DNA of 64,000 nt from CAVSRC01 sp963762605 (GCA_963762605.1 CAVXLJ010000006.1:1-64000), one strand, 5' to 3'. Positions 42,864 to 53,845 are shown, counted from the first letter of the stretch. The notes: generated from the letters alone by a model not told the origin. A program made the numbers and translations.

Positions 42864-43784
42864 GTGCGTTATGGCATCTTGCTGGTTGCCATCGTTGCGC
42901 TCACCGTAGTCGCGGCACCGAGTCTGGCGGCAAGCGAAAAGAACGGGGCAGCCTGCGTTTCTTCCGACGCCGGCGTCGCCGCCGCATGCGCGCGGATTCT
43001 GGACGCCGGCGGGACGACGCATGGCGGTCGCGTTATCGCGCTCAACACCCGCGGTGCCGGCGAGGCCGGCAGGGACTGCCCGCAACACCTCGCCGAATGC
43101 CACGCTGCCCGGCTCGAGCGCGCCGCGCTCGCTTCGCCACCAAAGACCGCGGTTGATCGATCTGCCCAAAGTCTGGCGCTGGCGGCGGGGCAGCCCACGG
43201 CCGCGACAGTCCCGGCGCCGGAGGGCCTGGCCGTCGCGGCGTCGCAGACCGAAATCGTCTTCTGGAATTCGATCAAGGATTCGAGCAATCCGGCCGATTT
43301 CGAAGCGTACCTCGCCCAGTTCCCGGACGGCGTCTTCGCAGCGTTGGCACGCAACCGCCTCACTACCATCAAGGCGTCGCCGCCCTCGGCCACCGAGCAA
43401 TCAGCCCCCACCGCCAAGACCGGGCAATCTTCGGGCGCGGCCGGCGATCCGCCGCCTGAGCGGCAGGACTGGAGTTGTGTTGCGCTCTCGGTCAGCGCTG
43501 CTCACCACGATCCGAACAACGGACCATGGGACACCGCGTTTCAAGGCAACCCCGCCCCCGACATCGTTGTTTACGAAAGGTCGAGCGGTTTCAAATCGGC
43601 CGAATGCAAGGATTCATACACCTGCAGCGTTCGCTTCACACCGCGCGGAAACCGCCTGAATCTGCGCATTGTCGATGTTGATACTCTGAAGGCCGACGAG
43701 CAGATCGGAGCCGGGACCTGTGCACTCGCGGCCGGGGTCTGCAAGCTCGGATTAGCACGAATAACAATTCGGCATTGCCCGTGA
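42864..43784 (+). CDS. Secreted protein of unknown function with a conserved FWNSIKD segment
   Basis: I do not recognise the full protein (306 residues). It has a signal peptide (about 1-22), an Ala/Pro-rich linker, the segment EIVFWNSIKDSSNPADFEAYLAQFP (about 130-154), which is also found next to caspase-like and other bacterial regulatory domains, and a C-terminal domain with several Cys (for example WSCVAL, AECKDSYTCS, GTCALAAGVC). GTG at 42864 is taken because it gives a proper signal peptide and follows GGGAGGCGGG. A longer start at 42735 is open. No partner is obvious. Confidence 0.7.
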   Translation: MRYGILLVAIVALTVVAAPSLAASEKNGAACVSSDAGVAAACARILDAGGTTHGGRVIALNTRGAGEAGRDCPQHLAECHAARLERAALASPPKTAVDRSAQSLALAAGQPTAATVPAPEGLAVAASQTEIVFWNSIKDSSNPADFEAYLAQFPDGVFAALARNRLTTIKASPPSATEQSAPTAKTGQSSGAAGDPPPERQDWSCVALSVSAAHHDPNNGPWDTAFQGNPAPDIVVYERSSGFKSAECKDSYTCSVRFTPRGNRLNLRIVDVDTLKADEQIGAGTCALAAGVCKLGLARITIRHCP

Positions 43785-43986
43785 TGTGGCTCGCTGTTCG
43801 GTGTGCCTTGCCGCCGAAATCGTCCGACCGACGACGGGCAACGCCCCTTTGACGACCATGAACCGTGCGGCGACCGCGGCTGTGACCGTGTGGCGCGCGC
43901 CGCCGGCGGCGCCCGGTCCGCGGGATTGTGGTGCCGCCGTCACCCCGCCATGATGGTGGGGCGCTTTGCCTTCCGGAGATCTTCCC

Positions 43987-45379
43987 GTGCCCGATTGCCT
44001 GCTTGCCGCCGATAGTGAACCGGCGGTTCCCATTCATGCCGTCACCGCCGCCGCTCTCCCCGGCCTGTGGGAGGTGTTTTCTCCGCGGGCCGCCGCCTGG
44101 GCCGCCGCCGCCGGCTTCACGGCGTCTGCCGGCGAGGTCTGCATGGTGCCAGGCGCCGATGGCGCGCCTGCCTCTGTCCTCTTCGGGCTCGGCGAGGGCA
44201 GCGGCGGCCCGTCACTCATCGCCGGCAAGCTGCCCGCCAGCCTGCCCGCCGGCACCTATCGTCTCGAATCCGGCTTCGACGATCCGGCGCTGGCCAGCCT
44301 CGCCTGGGCGCTCGGCGCCTATCGCTTCACCCGCTACAGCCGCAAGCCGCCCGAGCTGCGCCGCCTCGTCCTGCCGGCCGATGTCGACGAGAGGGAAATC
44401 GCGCGCATCGCCGACGGCGTCTATCTCGCCCGCGATCTCGTCAACACCGCGCCCAACGACCTCGGACCTGCGGAACTGGCCGATGCCGCCCGCAAGCTCG
44501 CGCTGCGCCACGGCGCCGTCTTCTCCGAGATCGTCGGCGAGGGCCTGCTGGCCGATGGCTTCCCGCTGATCCATGCCGTCGGCGCTGCGGCAACGGCGGA
44601 GCGCGCGCCGCGCCTGATCGACCTCACCTGGGGCGACATGCAAGCCCCCTCGGTGACGCTGGTCGGCAAGGGTGTGTGCTTCGACTCGGGCGGCCTCGAC
44701 ATCAAGCCGGCCTCCGGCATGTTGCTGATGAAGAAGGACATGGGCGGCGCCGCCAATGTTCTGGGCCTCGCCCACATGATCATGGACGCTCGCCTGCCGC
44801 TCCGCCTGCGCGTGCTCATCCCGGCGGTCGAAAACGCCATTGCCGGCGCCGCCTTCCGCCCCGGCGACGTCTTCACCGCGCGCAACCGGCTGACCGTCGA
44901 GATCGGCAATACCGATGCCGAAGGCCGCCTGGTGCTTGCCGACGCTCTGGCGCTGGCCAGCGAAGACGAGCCCGATCTGATTGTCGACCTCGCCACGCTG
45001 ACCGGCGCCGCCCGCGTCGCTCTCGGCCCCGATGTGGTGCCCTTCTACACGCGTGACGATGCGCTGGCCGCCGCGCTCACCACCTGCGGCGAGCAGACCG
45101 CCGATCCCGTCTGGCGCATGCCGTTGTGGGCGCCCTACATGGGGACGCTCGAATTCGAAGATCGCCGACATCAACAATGCCGGCGCCGGCGGCCACGCCG
45201 GCTCGATCACCGCCGCGCTCTTCCTCTCCCGCTTCGTGCCGGAGAGCCGGCGCTGGCTCCACGGCGACATCTTCGCCTGGACCCCGTCGGCCAGGCCCGG
45301 CAAGCCGGAGGGCGGCGAGGCGCAATTGATCCGCGCTCTTTACGTGCTCCTGCGCGATGACGGGCCGCGCCCGGCTTAA
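43987..45379 (+). pseudogene. Leucyl aminopeptidase (M17), frameshifted near the C terminus
   Basis: Metallo-aminopeptidase of family M17, cytoplasmic peptide degradation. The start is GTG at 43987 with CGGAG upstream. Metal and active-site motifs CFDSGGLDIKPASGM and NTDAEGRL are intact. At 45151-45157 (GAATTCG) one extra T changes the frame: the expected SKIADINNAGAGGHAG continues in the next frame to RDDGPRPA at 45379. Corrected length is about 463. As given the last ~75 residues are wrong and the product would run into another frame. Confidence 0.85.
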
Positions 45380-45490
45380 GCATACGGCTTAACCCAGTTT
45401 GCGATGCGCGCTTGAATCTGCTCTCCGTCATGGTCAAGGTTAGTTCGGGTCCGTAACGATCTTGGTCGCGACGGGGGAGTGGGCAGCACC

Positions 45491-45841
45491 ATGCCAGCCG
45501 AGTTCCGACCGAGTCAGGCTTTGCGCCTGTGGCACGACGTGGTCTTCGATTTGGTTCGCGATGGCGAGCGGGATCTGACGACGCGGCAGATGGCGGTGCT
45601 TTTGACCGTCTATCTCGAGCCGCCGCCGCACACCGTGCGTGGCCTTGCCGCCAAGCTCGGCGTCACCAAGCCGGTCGTCACCCGCGCCCTCGATACCATG
45701 GGCCACCTGGGGCTGCTTTCCCGCCGCCGCGACGAGACCGACAAGCGCAACGTCCTGGTCCAGCGCACGCTCGAAGGTGCGCTCGCCGTCGAGCGCTTGG
45801 GTGATGCCATCGTCGCCCGCTACCGCCACCTGCCGCCGTGA
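45491..45841 (+). CDS. MarR-family transcriptional regulator
   Basis: A 116-residue winged helix-turn-helix protein. TTRQMAVLLTVYLEPPPHTVRGLAAKLGVTKPVVTRALDTM (about 33-70) holds the HTH, and LLSRRRDETDKRNVLVQRTLEG is the wing. Target and ligand unknown. ATG at 45491 follows GGGGGAG; an upstream GTG is possible. The stop overlaps the next gene's GTG start, so the two are coupled. Confidence 0.88.
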   Translation: MPAEFRPSQALRLWHDVVFDLVRDGERDLTTRQMAVLLTVYLEPPPHTVRGLAAKLGVTKPVVTRALDTMGHLGLLSRRRDETDKRNVLVQRTLEGALAVERLGDAIVARYRHLPP

Positions 45842-46254
45842 AACTGGCCCCCCATCGTTTCGACCGGACGAGACGCAAGACTTGCCGCGCACGAGTCCTC
45901 AGGCGCGAAACCACGTCATGGGAGCGAAAGCTCTGGGTATGCCTTCTGTCGGCGCAGGTCGAAGGCGTCAGCTTTCGTCGCCAGCATCCAATCGGACCTT
46001 ACGTCCTCGACTTCTACGCGTCGTCCGTTTCCCTCGCGATCGAAGTGGACGGCGGGCAGCACGGCATGGCCGCCGGAAAGCTTGCCGATCGCCGACGCGA
46101 TGAATGGCTGCGCAATCGCGGTATCACCGTCCTGCGCTTCTGGAATTCGGACATCGCTGAGAACATCGCGGGTGTGGTTGAAGCGATCCGCCTCGAGGTC
46201 CTTGAGCGTCGCAGGTCTGGCGCAATCCCCACCCCACGGGACTCCTCCCCTTGA
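45838..46254 (+). CDS. DUF559 endonuclease-domain protein
   Basis: A 138-residue protein with the Vsr/PD-(D/E)XK-like DUF559 domain: FRRQHPIGPYVLDFYASSVSLAIEVDGGQH (about 47-76), then GITVLRFWNSDI (about 95-106). The Asp and Glu-Val-Asp pattern fits a nuclease fold. Function unproven. It starts with GTG overlapping the MarR stop. Its last codons, including TGA, lie in a repeat element, so the C terminus may be an acquired end. Confidence 0.82.
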   Translation: MKLAPHRFDRTRRKTCRARVLRRETTSWERKLWVCLLSAQVEGVSFRRQHPIGPYVLDFYASSVSLAIEVDGGQHGMAAGKLADRRRDEWLRNRGITVLRFWNSDIAENIAGVVEAIRLEVLERRRSGAIPTPRDSSP

Positions 46255-46346
46255 AAAGGGGAGGATGGGAGGGGATCGGCGCGCCAAGTCTGACGGCGAT
46301 GCGATGTGACCCCCACCTATCCTCCCCCTTTCAGGGGGAGGGAGAA
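46242..46346. repeat. Palindromic repeat element (copy 1)
   Basis: Starts with the hairpin CTCCTCCCCTTGAAAAGGGGAGG, then TGGGAGGGGAT, and closes with CCACCTATCCTCCCCC and CAGGGGGAGGG. Its first 36 bases recur exactly at 46425-46460. The block provides the DUF559 stop codon. Related to the elements at 53894 and 61725. Confidence 0.7.
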
Positions 46347-46424
46347 CAAGTGGTCGCGCCACGCAGAACATCGGCCGCACCATGTGCTGCGTTGTCGGGC
46401 CAGCCTGTGCACTTGCCCCACGGC

Positions 46425-46460
46425 CTCCTCCCCTTGAAAAGGGGAGGATGGGAGGGGATC
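46425..46460. repeat. Second copy of the 36-base repeat arm
   Basis: Identical to 46242-46277: CTCCTCCCC, loop TTGAAAA, GGGGAGG, then ATGGGAGGGGATC. It ends 23 bases before the ATG of the NlpC/P60 gene and could shape its leader RNA. Confidence 0.75.
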
Positions 46461-46483
46461 AACAAGAGTATGATCCATCTGAC

Positions 46484-47335
46484 ATGACCACCCTTGATCC
46501 CCGTCTCCACGCCATCCGGCCCGACCTCGCCGACATCCGCCTCAAGGGCAGGGTGGAAGCGGCGCGTTTCGTCGAAGGCACGCCGCGCCGCGTCGTCGCG
46601 GCATCGGCGCCGATCAAGCGCACGCCAAGGTCCGATGCCGGGCTGGAGAGCGAGGCGCTCCGCGGCGAGACCGTCACGGTCTTCGAGGATGGTGCCGAGG
46701 GCTGGTCGTGGGGTCAGCTCAAGACCGATTCCTATGTCGGCTATGTGCCCACCGATGCGCTGAGCGCCGATGCAGCCGAACCGACCCACCGGGTCACCGC
46801 GCTCCGCACCTTCCTCTACCCCGGTCCCGACCTGAAGCTGCCGGCCCGCACCTCACTCTCGCTTTGCGCCCGCCTGGCGCTTGCCGGCGAAGCCGAAACG
46901 CGCGGCACCGCCTACCGCATCCTCGCCGGCGGGGAGGGGGCCGTCGTCGCCGCCCATGTCGTACCGCTGGAGGCGCCGCCGGAGAGCGATTTCGTCGCCC
47001 TCGCCGAACGATTCCTCGGCACGCCCTATCTCTGGGGCGGGCGCACCTCGATCGGGCTCGATTGCTCGGGGCTCGTGCAGATCTCTTTGATGGCCGCCGG
47101 CCATTCCGCCCCACGCGACACCGACCTGCAGGCGGCGATGATCGGCCATGCGGCCGCCGACGGTGCCGCGGCCTTGCGGCGCGGCGATCTCGTCTTCTGG
47201 GGAGGCCATGTCGGCATCATGATCGACAGCGAATACATGGTCCACGCCAGCGGCCACCAGATGGCGGTGGTCATCGAGCCGCTCGCCGACGCGGTCGCCC
47301 GCATCGGCGCCGTGCGCACGGTCCGTCGCCTCTGA
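46484..47335 (+). CDS. NlpC/P60 cell-wall peptidase with SH3 domains
   Basis: A 283-residue cysteine peptidase of family C40. The N-terminal half (about 20-160) has two SH3-like domains, and the NlpC/P60 domain follows (about 168-283). C194 in GLDCSGLVQ, H242 in GGHVGIM and H254 in YMVHASG form the catalytic triad. No signal peptide is evident, as in many DipZ-like homologues of this layout, so it could act on muropeptides in the cytoplasm or by other export. ATG at 46484; a 5-codon frame ATG-to-TGA overlaps its start and may tune translation. Confidence 0.9.
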   Translation: MTTLDPRLHAIRPDLADIRLKGRVEAARFVEGTPRRVVAASAPIKRTPRSDAGLESEALRGETVTVFEDGAEGWSWGQLKTDSYVGYVPTDALSADAAEPTHRVTALRTFLYPGPDLKLPARTSLSLCARLALAGEAETRGTAYRILAGGEGAVVAAHVVPLEAPPESDFVALAERFLGTPYLWGGRTSIGLDCSGLVQISLMAAGHSAPRDTDLQAAMIGHAAADGAAALRRGDLVFWGGHVGIMIDSEYMVHASGHQMAVVIEPLADAVARIGAVRTVRRL

Positions 47336-47342
47336 GGCCAGC

Positions 47343-47387
47343 CCTCATCCTGGGCGAGCCGGCCGAAGGCCGGCCGCGAAGGATCGA
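47343..47387. repeat. Palindromic element downstream of the NlpC gene
   Basis: CCTCATCCTG, then the hairpin GCCGGCC-GAA-GGCCGGC (47358-47374), then GGATCG. It shares the CCTCATCCTG start and hairpin layout with the element at 20751. It may end transcription between the convergent NlpC and LysR genes. Confidence 0.6.
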
Positions 47388-47396
47388 GAGCGATGC

Positions 47397-48281
47397 TCAC
47401 ACCTCCAGTTCCGCCAGTATCCAGTCCCGGAAGGCGCGGATCTTCGGCACGTTGCGCCGTCCCTCCGGATAGCACAGCCAGTATGAGCGACCCTCTTCCC
47501 TGGCCGATTCGAAGGGTTGCACGAGAAGCCCGCTCTCGACCTCGGCCGTGTAGAAGGCCGGCGTCAGGATTGCCACGCCCTGTCCGCCAATCGCCGCACG
47601 CGCCTCCAGATGCTGGTCGCCCATATGCGTGATCGGCCGCCCGGCCGGCGTGTAGTCGTCGATGCCGTGGACGGCAAACCAGGCCGGCCACCAGGGATCG
47701 TCGGGCGCGATGAGCGGGAGCTTGAGCAAGTCGGCGGGCTGCCCGAGCGCACGCGGCGCAGCGAGCCTTGGGCTTAGCATCGGCGCGAAATCGATGGGGA
47801 TCAGGCGGTGCGCGACAAGGCCCGGCCAGTCGCCGGCGCCGCTGCGGATGGCCAGGTCGACGTCATCGCGGGTGAAATCGGCGACCGCGCGGGTGGCGGT
47901 AATCCGCACTGCGATCGCTGGATTCCTGATCTGGAAGCTGCCGATGCGCGGTGCCAGCCAGTGGGCGGCAAAGGTCGGCACGACGCTCATCGACAGCACG
48001 CCGCCGGTGTCCTGGCGCGCCGCGGCGAAGGCACTGGCCAACCGGTCGAGCGCATCGCTCGCCGCCGGCGCCAGCAGCCGCCCGGTCGGCGTCAACGCCA
48101 CCGCGCGCGTCAGCCGCAGGAACAGCGGTGTGCCCAGCCGCTCCTCCAGAACCTTGATCTGGTAGCTGACCGCGGCCTGCGTCATGCCGAGCTCCTCCGC
48201 CGCGCGGGTGAAGCTCAGGTGGCGGGCCGCCGCCTCGAAGGCGCGCACGGCCGCAAGCGGCGGCAGGTCACGCTGGCCCAT
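47397..48281 (-). CDS. LysR-family regulator, GcvA-like
   Basis: A 294-residue transcription regulator. The N-terminal HTH is RAFEAAARHLSFTRAAEELGMTQAAVSYQIKVLEERLG (about 13-50), and the C-terminal domain has a type-2 periplasmic-binding-like effector fold. The HTH part resembles GcvA and AmpR-like regulators. It is divergent from a DUF1127 gene, 119 bases away, and convergent with the NlpC gene. Targets unknown. Confidence 0.9.
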   Translation of the reverse strand: MGQRDLPPLAAVRAFEAAARHLSFTRAAEELGMTQAAVSYQIKVLEERLGTPLFLRLTRAVALTPTGRLLAPAASDALDRLASAFAAARQDTGGVLSMSVVPTFAAHWLAPRIGSFQIRNPAIAVRITATRAVADFTRDDVDLAIRSGAGDWPGLVAHRLIPIDFAPMLSPRLAAPRALGQPADLLKLPLIAPDDPWWPAWFAVHGIDDYTPAGRPITHMGDQHLEARAAIGGQGVAILTPAFYTAEVESGLLVQPFESAREEGRSYWLCYPEGRRNVPKIRAFRDWILAELEV

Positions 48282-48400
48282 GCATCAAGACTCCTTATGG
48301 GTACCAATCGGACTTTGATTGGATCAGGCGGTCATTCTCTCCCATTTTGATCAAGCCGATAAGCCAGATCGGCAGGAAATTCAAAGAGTGTGAGGTCAAT

Positions 48401-48631
48401 ATGTCTGCCGTCTCGGAATGCGGGGGCAGGCGGTGGCGTGTATCCGTCATCAGCCAGGTTATTGCATGGTTCGCTGCTCGCAGTCCGCGCCGGCGGCGGC
48501 CGATCACGCTCGATCCGGCATCACTTTCCGATCATATGCAGCGCGATGTCGGCCTTCTCGACGGCCGCGGGCCCGCGCTCAGGCGCCCCGAGCGTTCGCC
48601 ATGCCGCATGGCGTTCGATTGCCACCGCTGA
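48401..48631 (+). CDS. DUF1127 small protein
   Basis: A 76-residue protein of the DUF1127 family. The conserved stretch near residues 40-55 reads LSDHMQRDVGLLDG, and an Arg-rich part (AARSPRRRRP) precedes it. Family members are small, basic, often RNA-associated proteins in alphaproteobacteria; role here unknown. GAGGT stands before the ATG. It is divergent from the LysR gene, a frequent pairing, and its stop abuts the convergent GhrA-like gene (TGA-TCA). Confidence 0.8.
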   Translation: MSAVSECGGRRWRVSVISQVIAWFAARSPRRRRPITLDPASLSDHMQRDVGLLDGRGPALRRPERSPCRMAFDCHR

Positions 48632-49582
48632 TCAGTAACCCGCCTTGCGGTCGATGACGTTGGTGAGCGGCGCGCCCGCCTCGAAATTCGCGATCTGCTT
48701 CAGTATGGCCGGCACCAGCGCTTCCGCTGTGCTGGCCGCGGCGACATGCGGCGTGATCACGACATTGTCCATGCCCCAGAGCGGACTTGCCGCAGCGAGC
48801 GGCTCGCTCTCGAACACGTCGAGGCTTGCGCCGCCAAGGACGCCGCTCTCTAGCGCCGCGACGATGTCGGCTTCGACCTGCAATCCGCCGCGCCCGGCAT
48901 TGATCAGCACCGGCATGCCGCGCGGACCGTCATGGGCGAGCTTCTCGAACAGCGGCAGCGCAAGCATGCCGCGCGTCTCCGGCGTCAGCGGCAGCAGACA
49001 GACGAGGATGTCGCTGCGCTTGAGGAAAGCGTCGAGCCCTTGCACGCCGGCGAAACTCTCGACCCCGGGCACAGACGATCCGCGCCGGCTCCAGCCGGCG
49101 ACACGGAAGCCGAGTCCGCTGAGTGCCTTCGCCGATGCCTGGCCGAGCACACCCATCCCCATGATGCCGACCCGCACATCATGCGCTGCCGTCTGTCTCC
49201 GTTCCTTCCACACCCGTTCGCGCTGCTGGCGGTCGTAGAGCCGCTGCCGGCGGTGGTGGATGAGCACCTGCAGCACCACCCATTCGACCATGCGCCCGGT
49301 CAGGTCGTCGTCGACCACGCGCATGATCGGTACCTCCGGCAGGTCGTCACGGAAGATCAGGTGGTCGACCCCGGCGCCGAGCGAGAGGATTGCCTTGAGG
49401 TTCCTGAGACCGGCAAGCGCGCCCGCCGGCGGCTTCCACAGCAGCGCGTAAGCGACTGTGTCGCGGTCGGGAACATCGGGCCAGAGGAAGACCGGCCGCG
49501 TCGGGTCGGCGGCCCGCACTGCGTCCGCCCACGGCACCGGGTCCCACCTGGTGATTGCCAAGAGGATGGCGGGTTTGGTCAT
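48632..49582 (-). CDS. D-2-hydroxyacid dehydrogenase, GhrA-like
   Basis: A 316-residue NAD(P)H-dependent hydroxyacid dehydrogenase of the glyoxylate/hydroxypyruvate reductase A type. The coenzyme motif GIMGMGVLGQASAKAL (about 138-153) and the catalytic Arg (INAGRGG), Glu (DVFESEPL) and His (ITPHVAA) regions are in the expected order. It reduces small 2-oxo acids such as glyoxylate or hydroxypyruvate; the exact substrate is open. It lies 20 bases downstream of the yejF-type gene's end region on the same strand but is separated by stop. Confidence 0.9.
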   Translation of the reverse strand: MTKPAILLAITRWDPVPWADAVRAADPTRPVFLWPDVPDRDTVAYALLWKPPAGALAGLRNLKAILSLGAGVDHLIFRDDLPEVPIMRVVDDDLTGRMVEWVVLQVLIHHRRQRLYDRQQRERVWKERRQTAAHDVRVGIMGMGVLGQASAKALSGLGFRVAGWSRRGSSVPGVESFAGVQGLDAFLKRSDILVCLLPLTPETRGMLALPLFEKLAHDGPRGMPVLINAGRGGLQVEADIVAALESGVLGGASLDVFESEPLAAASPLWGMDNVVITPHVAAASTAEALVPAILKQIANFEAGAPLTNVIDRKAGY

Positions 49583-49602
49583 CGTCCGCCCCCCGCCCTG
49601 TC

Positions 49603-51227
<1,625 letters not shown>

Positions 51228-51231
<4 letters not shown>

Positions 51232-51554
51232 AGCCCCGTGCCCGAGTGTTCGCATTTGCCGCCGGTCTGCACCATCTTGGCGTCGAAATAGTCGAAGCAG
51301 CGGGCGAAATCGCCAAGCTGGTTCACCCACATCGTCACCACCGCCTGGCGTCCGTCCGGCCACGACAGCGTCGACAGCGCGAGGAACTTCCAGCCGTCGC
51401 GAGCGAGCGACGCCGACGAGGCCTCGCTGTCGAAGCCCCAGACGCCGTAGCCGTCCGGAGCCTTGCCGGCGCTCTCGCGGTCGTCGGCGGCCAGTGCCGG
51501 CCCGGCGATGATCGACAGCGCCAATGCAGCGAAAGCGAAACGCGCGGTCCTCAT
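51228..51554 (-). CDS. Small exported protein inside the yej operon
   Basis: I do not recognise this 108-residue protein. It has a clear signal peptide (MRTARFAFAALALSIIAG, cut after ALA), and a mature part with GYGVWGFDSE, QAVVTMWVNQ and two Cys (FARCFDYF, GKCEHSG) that may form a disulfide. It overlaps the permease gene upstream and the YejF gene downstream by 4 bases each, so it is translated with the transporter. It may be a periplasmic accessory; this is inference from position only. Confidence 0.78.
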
Positions 51555-52738
51555 GCGAAGGTCTTCCTTGGGTCGAATGCGTCGCGCACCGCCTCGCCGA
51601 CGAAGATCAGCAGCGACAGCATCAGCGAGATGACGATGAAGCCGGTCAGGCCCAGCCACGGCGCGTGAATGTTGTCCTTGCCCTGCGCCAGCAGTTCGCC
51701 CAGCGACGGCGAGCCCGGCGGCAGGCCGAAGCCGAGGAAGTCGAGCGAGGTCAGCGTCGTGATCGAGCCGTTGAGGATGAAGGGCAGGAACGTCAGCGTC
51801 GCCACCATCGCGTTGGGCAAGAGGTGGCGGAACATGATGGTCAGGTTGCCGACGCCGAGCGCGCGGGCCGCATTGACATATTCGAAGTTGCGCCCGCGCA
51901 GGAACTCCGCCCGCACCACGCCGACCAGCGCCACCCAGGAGAACAGCAGCAGAATGCCGAGCAGCACCCAGAAGCTCGGGGCGATCACCGATGAGATGAT
52001 GAGCAGCAGGTAGAGCGAGGGGATCGCCGTCCAGATCTCGATGAAGCGCTGGAAGCCGAGGTCGATCCAGCCGCCGAAATAGCCCTGCACGGCGCCCGCG
52101 CAGACCCCGATGAATGACGAGATGATCGCCAGCGTCAGCCCGAATTCGACCGAGATGCGGAAGCCGTAGATGAGGCGGGCCACCACGTCGCGTGCCTGGT
52201 CGTCGGTACCCAGCCAGTTCCAGTTGCCAATCGTGCAGTTCGCGTCCTTGACGCCTTCCGGATAGGCCGCGCAGCGCTGCTCCAGCGACATCGTCCACCA
52301 CGGCGGTGCCGGCGCCGGCGTCGGGATCTCGTTGTTGACCGTGCCGTAGGAATAGCGGATCGGCGGCCATATCATCCAGCCGTTGTCGTTGATCTCCTTC
52401 TGCACGAAGGGATCGCGATAGTCGGTTGTCGCCAGGAACCCGCCGAATTTCGATTCCGGATAGTCGGTGAGCACCGGGAACAGGATCTCACCCTTGTAGG
52501 AGACGATGAGCGGCCGATCGTTGGCGATCACGTTGGCGGCGAGCGACAGGCCGAACAGCACCAGGAAGATCCAGAACGACCAGTAGCCGCGCTTGTTACG
52601 GCGGAAATTCGCCAGCCGCCGGCGGTTGATCGGCGACAGCGTGAATAGCCGCGTCGGCGGCGGCGGCGGCTCGCCGGGCAGCGGCTCGATGGTCTCGTAG
52701 CCGGCATTCTCCAGCCTGTGCTCGAGCTTGCTGTCCAA
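51551..52738 (-). CDS. yejE: Peptide ABC transporter permease, YejE type
   Basis: A 395-residue permease with the N-terminal extension typical of YejE (about 1-60) and the DppC-like membrane domain. LRAEFLRGRNFEYVNAARALGVGNLTIMFRHLLPNAM (about 260-300) is the EAA-type loop that contacts the ATPase. Large periplasmic loop between helices 1 and 2. It follows yejB without gap and precedes the small exported protein. Confidence 0.93.
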   Translation of the reverse strand: MDSKLEHRLENAGYETIEPLPGEPPPPPTRLFTLSPINRRRLANFRRNKRGYWSFWIFLVLFGLSLAANVIANDRPLIVSYKGEILFPVLTDYPESKFGGFLATTDYRDPFVQKEINDNGWMIWPPIRYSYGTVNNEIPTPAPAPPWWTMSLEQRCAAYPEGVKDANCTIGNWNWLGTDDQARDVVARLIYGFRISVEFGLTLAIISSFIGVCAGAVQGYFGGWIDLGFQRFIEIWTAIPSLYLLLIISSVIAPSFWVLLGILLLFSWVALVGVVRAEFLRGRNFEYVNAARALGVGNLTIMFRHLLPNAMVATLTFLPFILNGSITTLTSLDFLGFGLPPGSPSLGELLAQGKDNIHAPWLGLTGFIVISLMLSLLIFVGEAVRDAFDPRKTFA

Positions 52739-53845
52739 TCACACCTCGCGCGTCTCGAAATCGATTCGTGGATCGATCCAGGTGTAGGTGAGGTCGGAAA
52801 TCAGGTTCACCGCCAGTCCCATCAGCGAGAAGATGTAGAGCGTGGCGAAGACCACCGGGTAATCGCGGTTGAGCACCGATTCGAAGGATAGCAGGCCGAG
52901 CCCGTCGAGCGAGAAGATCGTCTCGATCAAAAGCGAGCCGGTGAAGAAGGCGCTGATGAAGGCGCCGGGGAAACCGGCGATGACGATCAGCATGGCGTTG
53001 CGGAAGACGTGGCCGTAGAGCACCTGGCGTTCGGTCAGTCCCTTGGCGCGCGCCGTCATCACGTATTGCTTGCGGATCTCGTCGAGGAACGAGTTCTTGG
53101 TGAGTAGCGTCGTGGTGGCGAAGGCCGACAGCGCCATGGCGGTCAAGGGCAGCGCCAGGTGCCAGAAATAGTCGAGGATCTTCTCCGGCCAGGGCAGGCT
53201 TGCCCAGTAGTCGGAGGTCAGGCCCCTCAGCGGAAACAGGTCGAGGAAGGAGCCACCGGCGAACAGGATGATCAGGAGGATGGCGAACAGGAAGCCGGGG
53301 ATGGCGTAGCCGACCACGATCACCGCGCTCGTCCAGATGTCGAAGCGCGAGCCGTCCTTGACCGCCTTGCGGATGCCGAGCGGGATCGAGATGGCGTAGG
53401 ACAGAAGCGTCATCCACAGACCAAGCGAGATCGAAACTGGCAGCTTCTCGCTGATCAGCTTGAGAACGCTGATATCGCGGAAATAGCTCTGGCCAAACTG
53501 GAAGCGCGCGTAGTTCCACAGCATCAGGCCGAAGCGTTCCAGCGGCGGCTTGTCGAACCCGAATTGCTTCTCCAGCGACTTGATGAATTCCGGGTCGAGC
53601 CCCTGGGCGCCGCGATATTTCGAGGTGACGTCCTCGCTGCCGCCGCCCTGCTGGTTGCCGGCGCCGGCGAAATCGCCGCCGCCGGTGATCCGCGCCGTTG
53701 CCGAGACGTCGGTCCCCTGAAGTTGCGCGATGATGCGCTCGATCGGCCCGCCGGGCGCGAACTGCACCACGGCGAAGCTGATCGCCATGATGCCGATGAT
53801 CGTCGGGATGATCAGCAGGATGCGGCGGAGGATATAGGCGCCCAT
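52739..53845 (-). CDS. yejB: Peptide ABC transporter permease, YejB type
   Basis: A 368-residue DppB-like permease. The N-terminal helix IPTIIGIMAISFAVVQFAPGG is the usual family start, and the EAA loop KNSFLDEIRKQYVMTARAKGLTERQVLYGHVFRNAML lies near 250-290. It pairs with YejE. It is separated from the binding-protein gene upstream by 213 bases that hold a palindromic repeat (53894-54024). Confidence 0.93.
   Translation of the reverse strand: MGAYILRRILLIIPTIIGIMAISFAVVQFAPGGPIERIIAQLQGTDVSATARITGGGDFAGAGNQQGGGSEDVTSKYRGAQGLDPEFIKSLEKQFGFDKPPLERFGLMLWNYARFQFGQSYFRDISVLKLISEKLPVSISLGLWMTLLSYAISIPLGIRKAVKDGSRFDIWTSAVIVVGYAIPGFLFAILLIILFAGGSFLDLFPLRGLTSDYWASLPWPEKILDYFWHLALPLTAMALSAFATTTLLTKNSFLDEIRKQYVMTARAKGLTERQVLYGHVFRNAMLIVIAGFPGAFISAFFTGSLLIETIFSLDGLGLLSFESVLNRDYPVVFATLYIFSLMGLAVNLISDLTYTWIDPRIDFETREV

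Noticed and set aside
46242..46460. Insertion sequence with inverted ends
   Set aside because: No transposase frame and no target duplication; the two 36-base arms are direct, not inverted.
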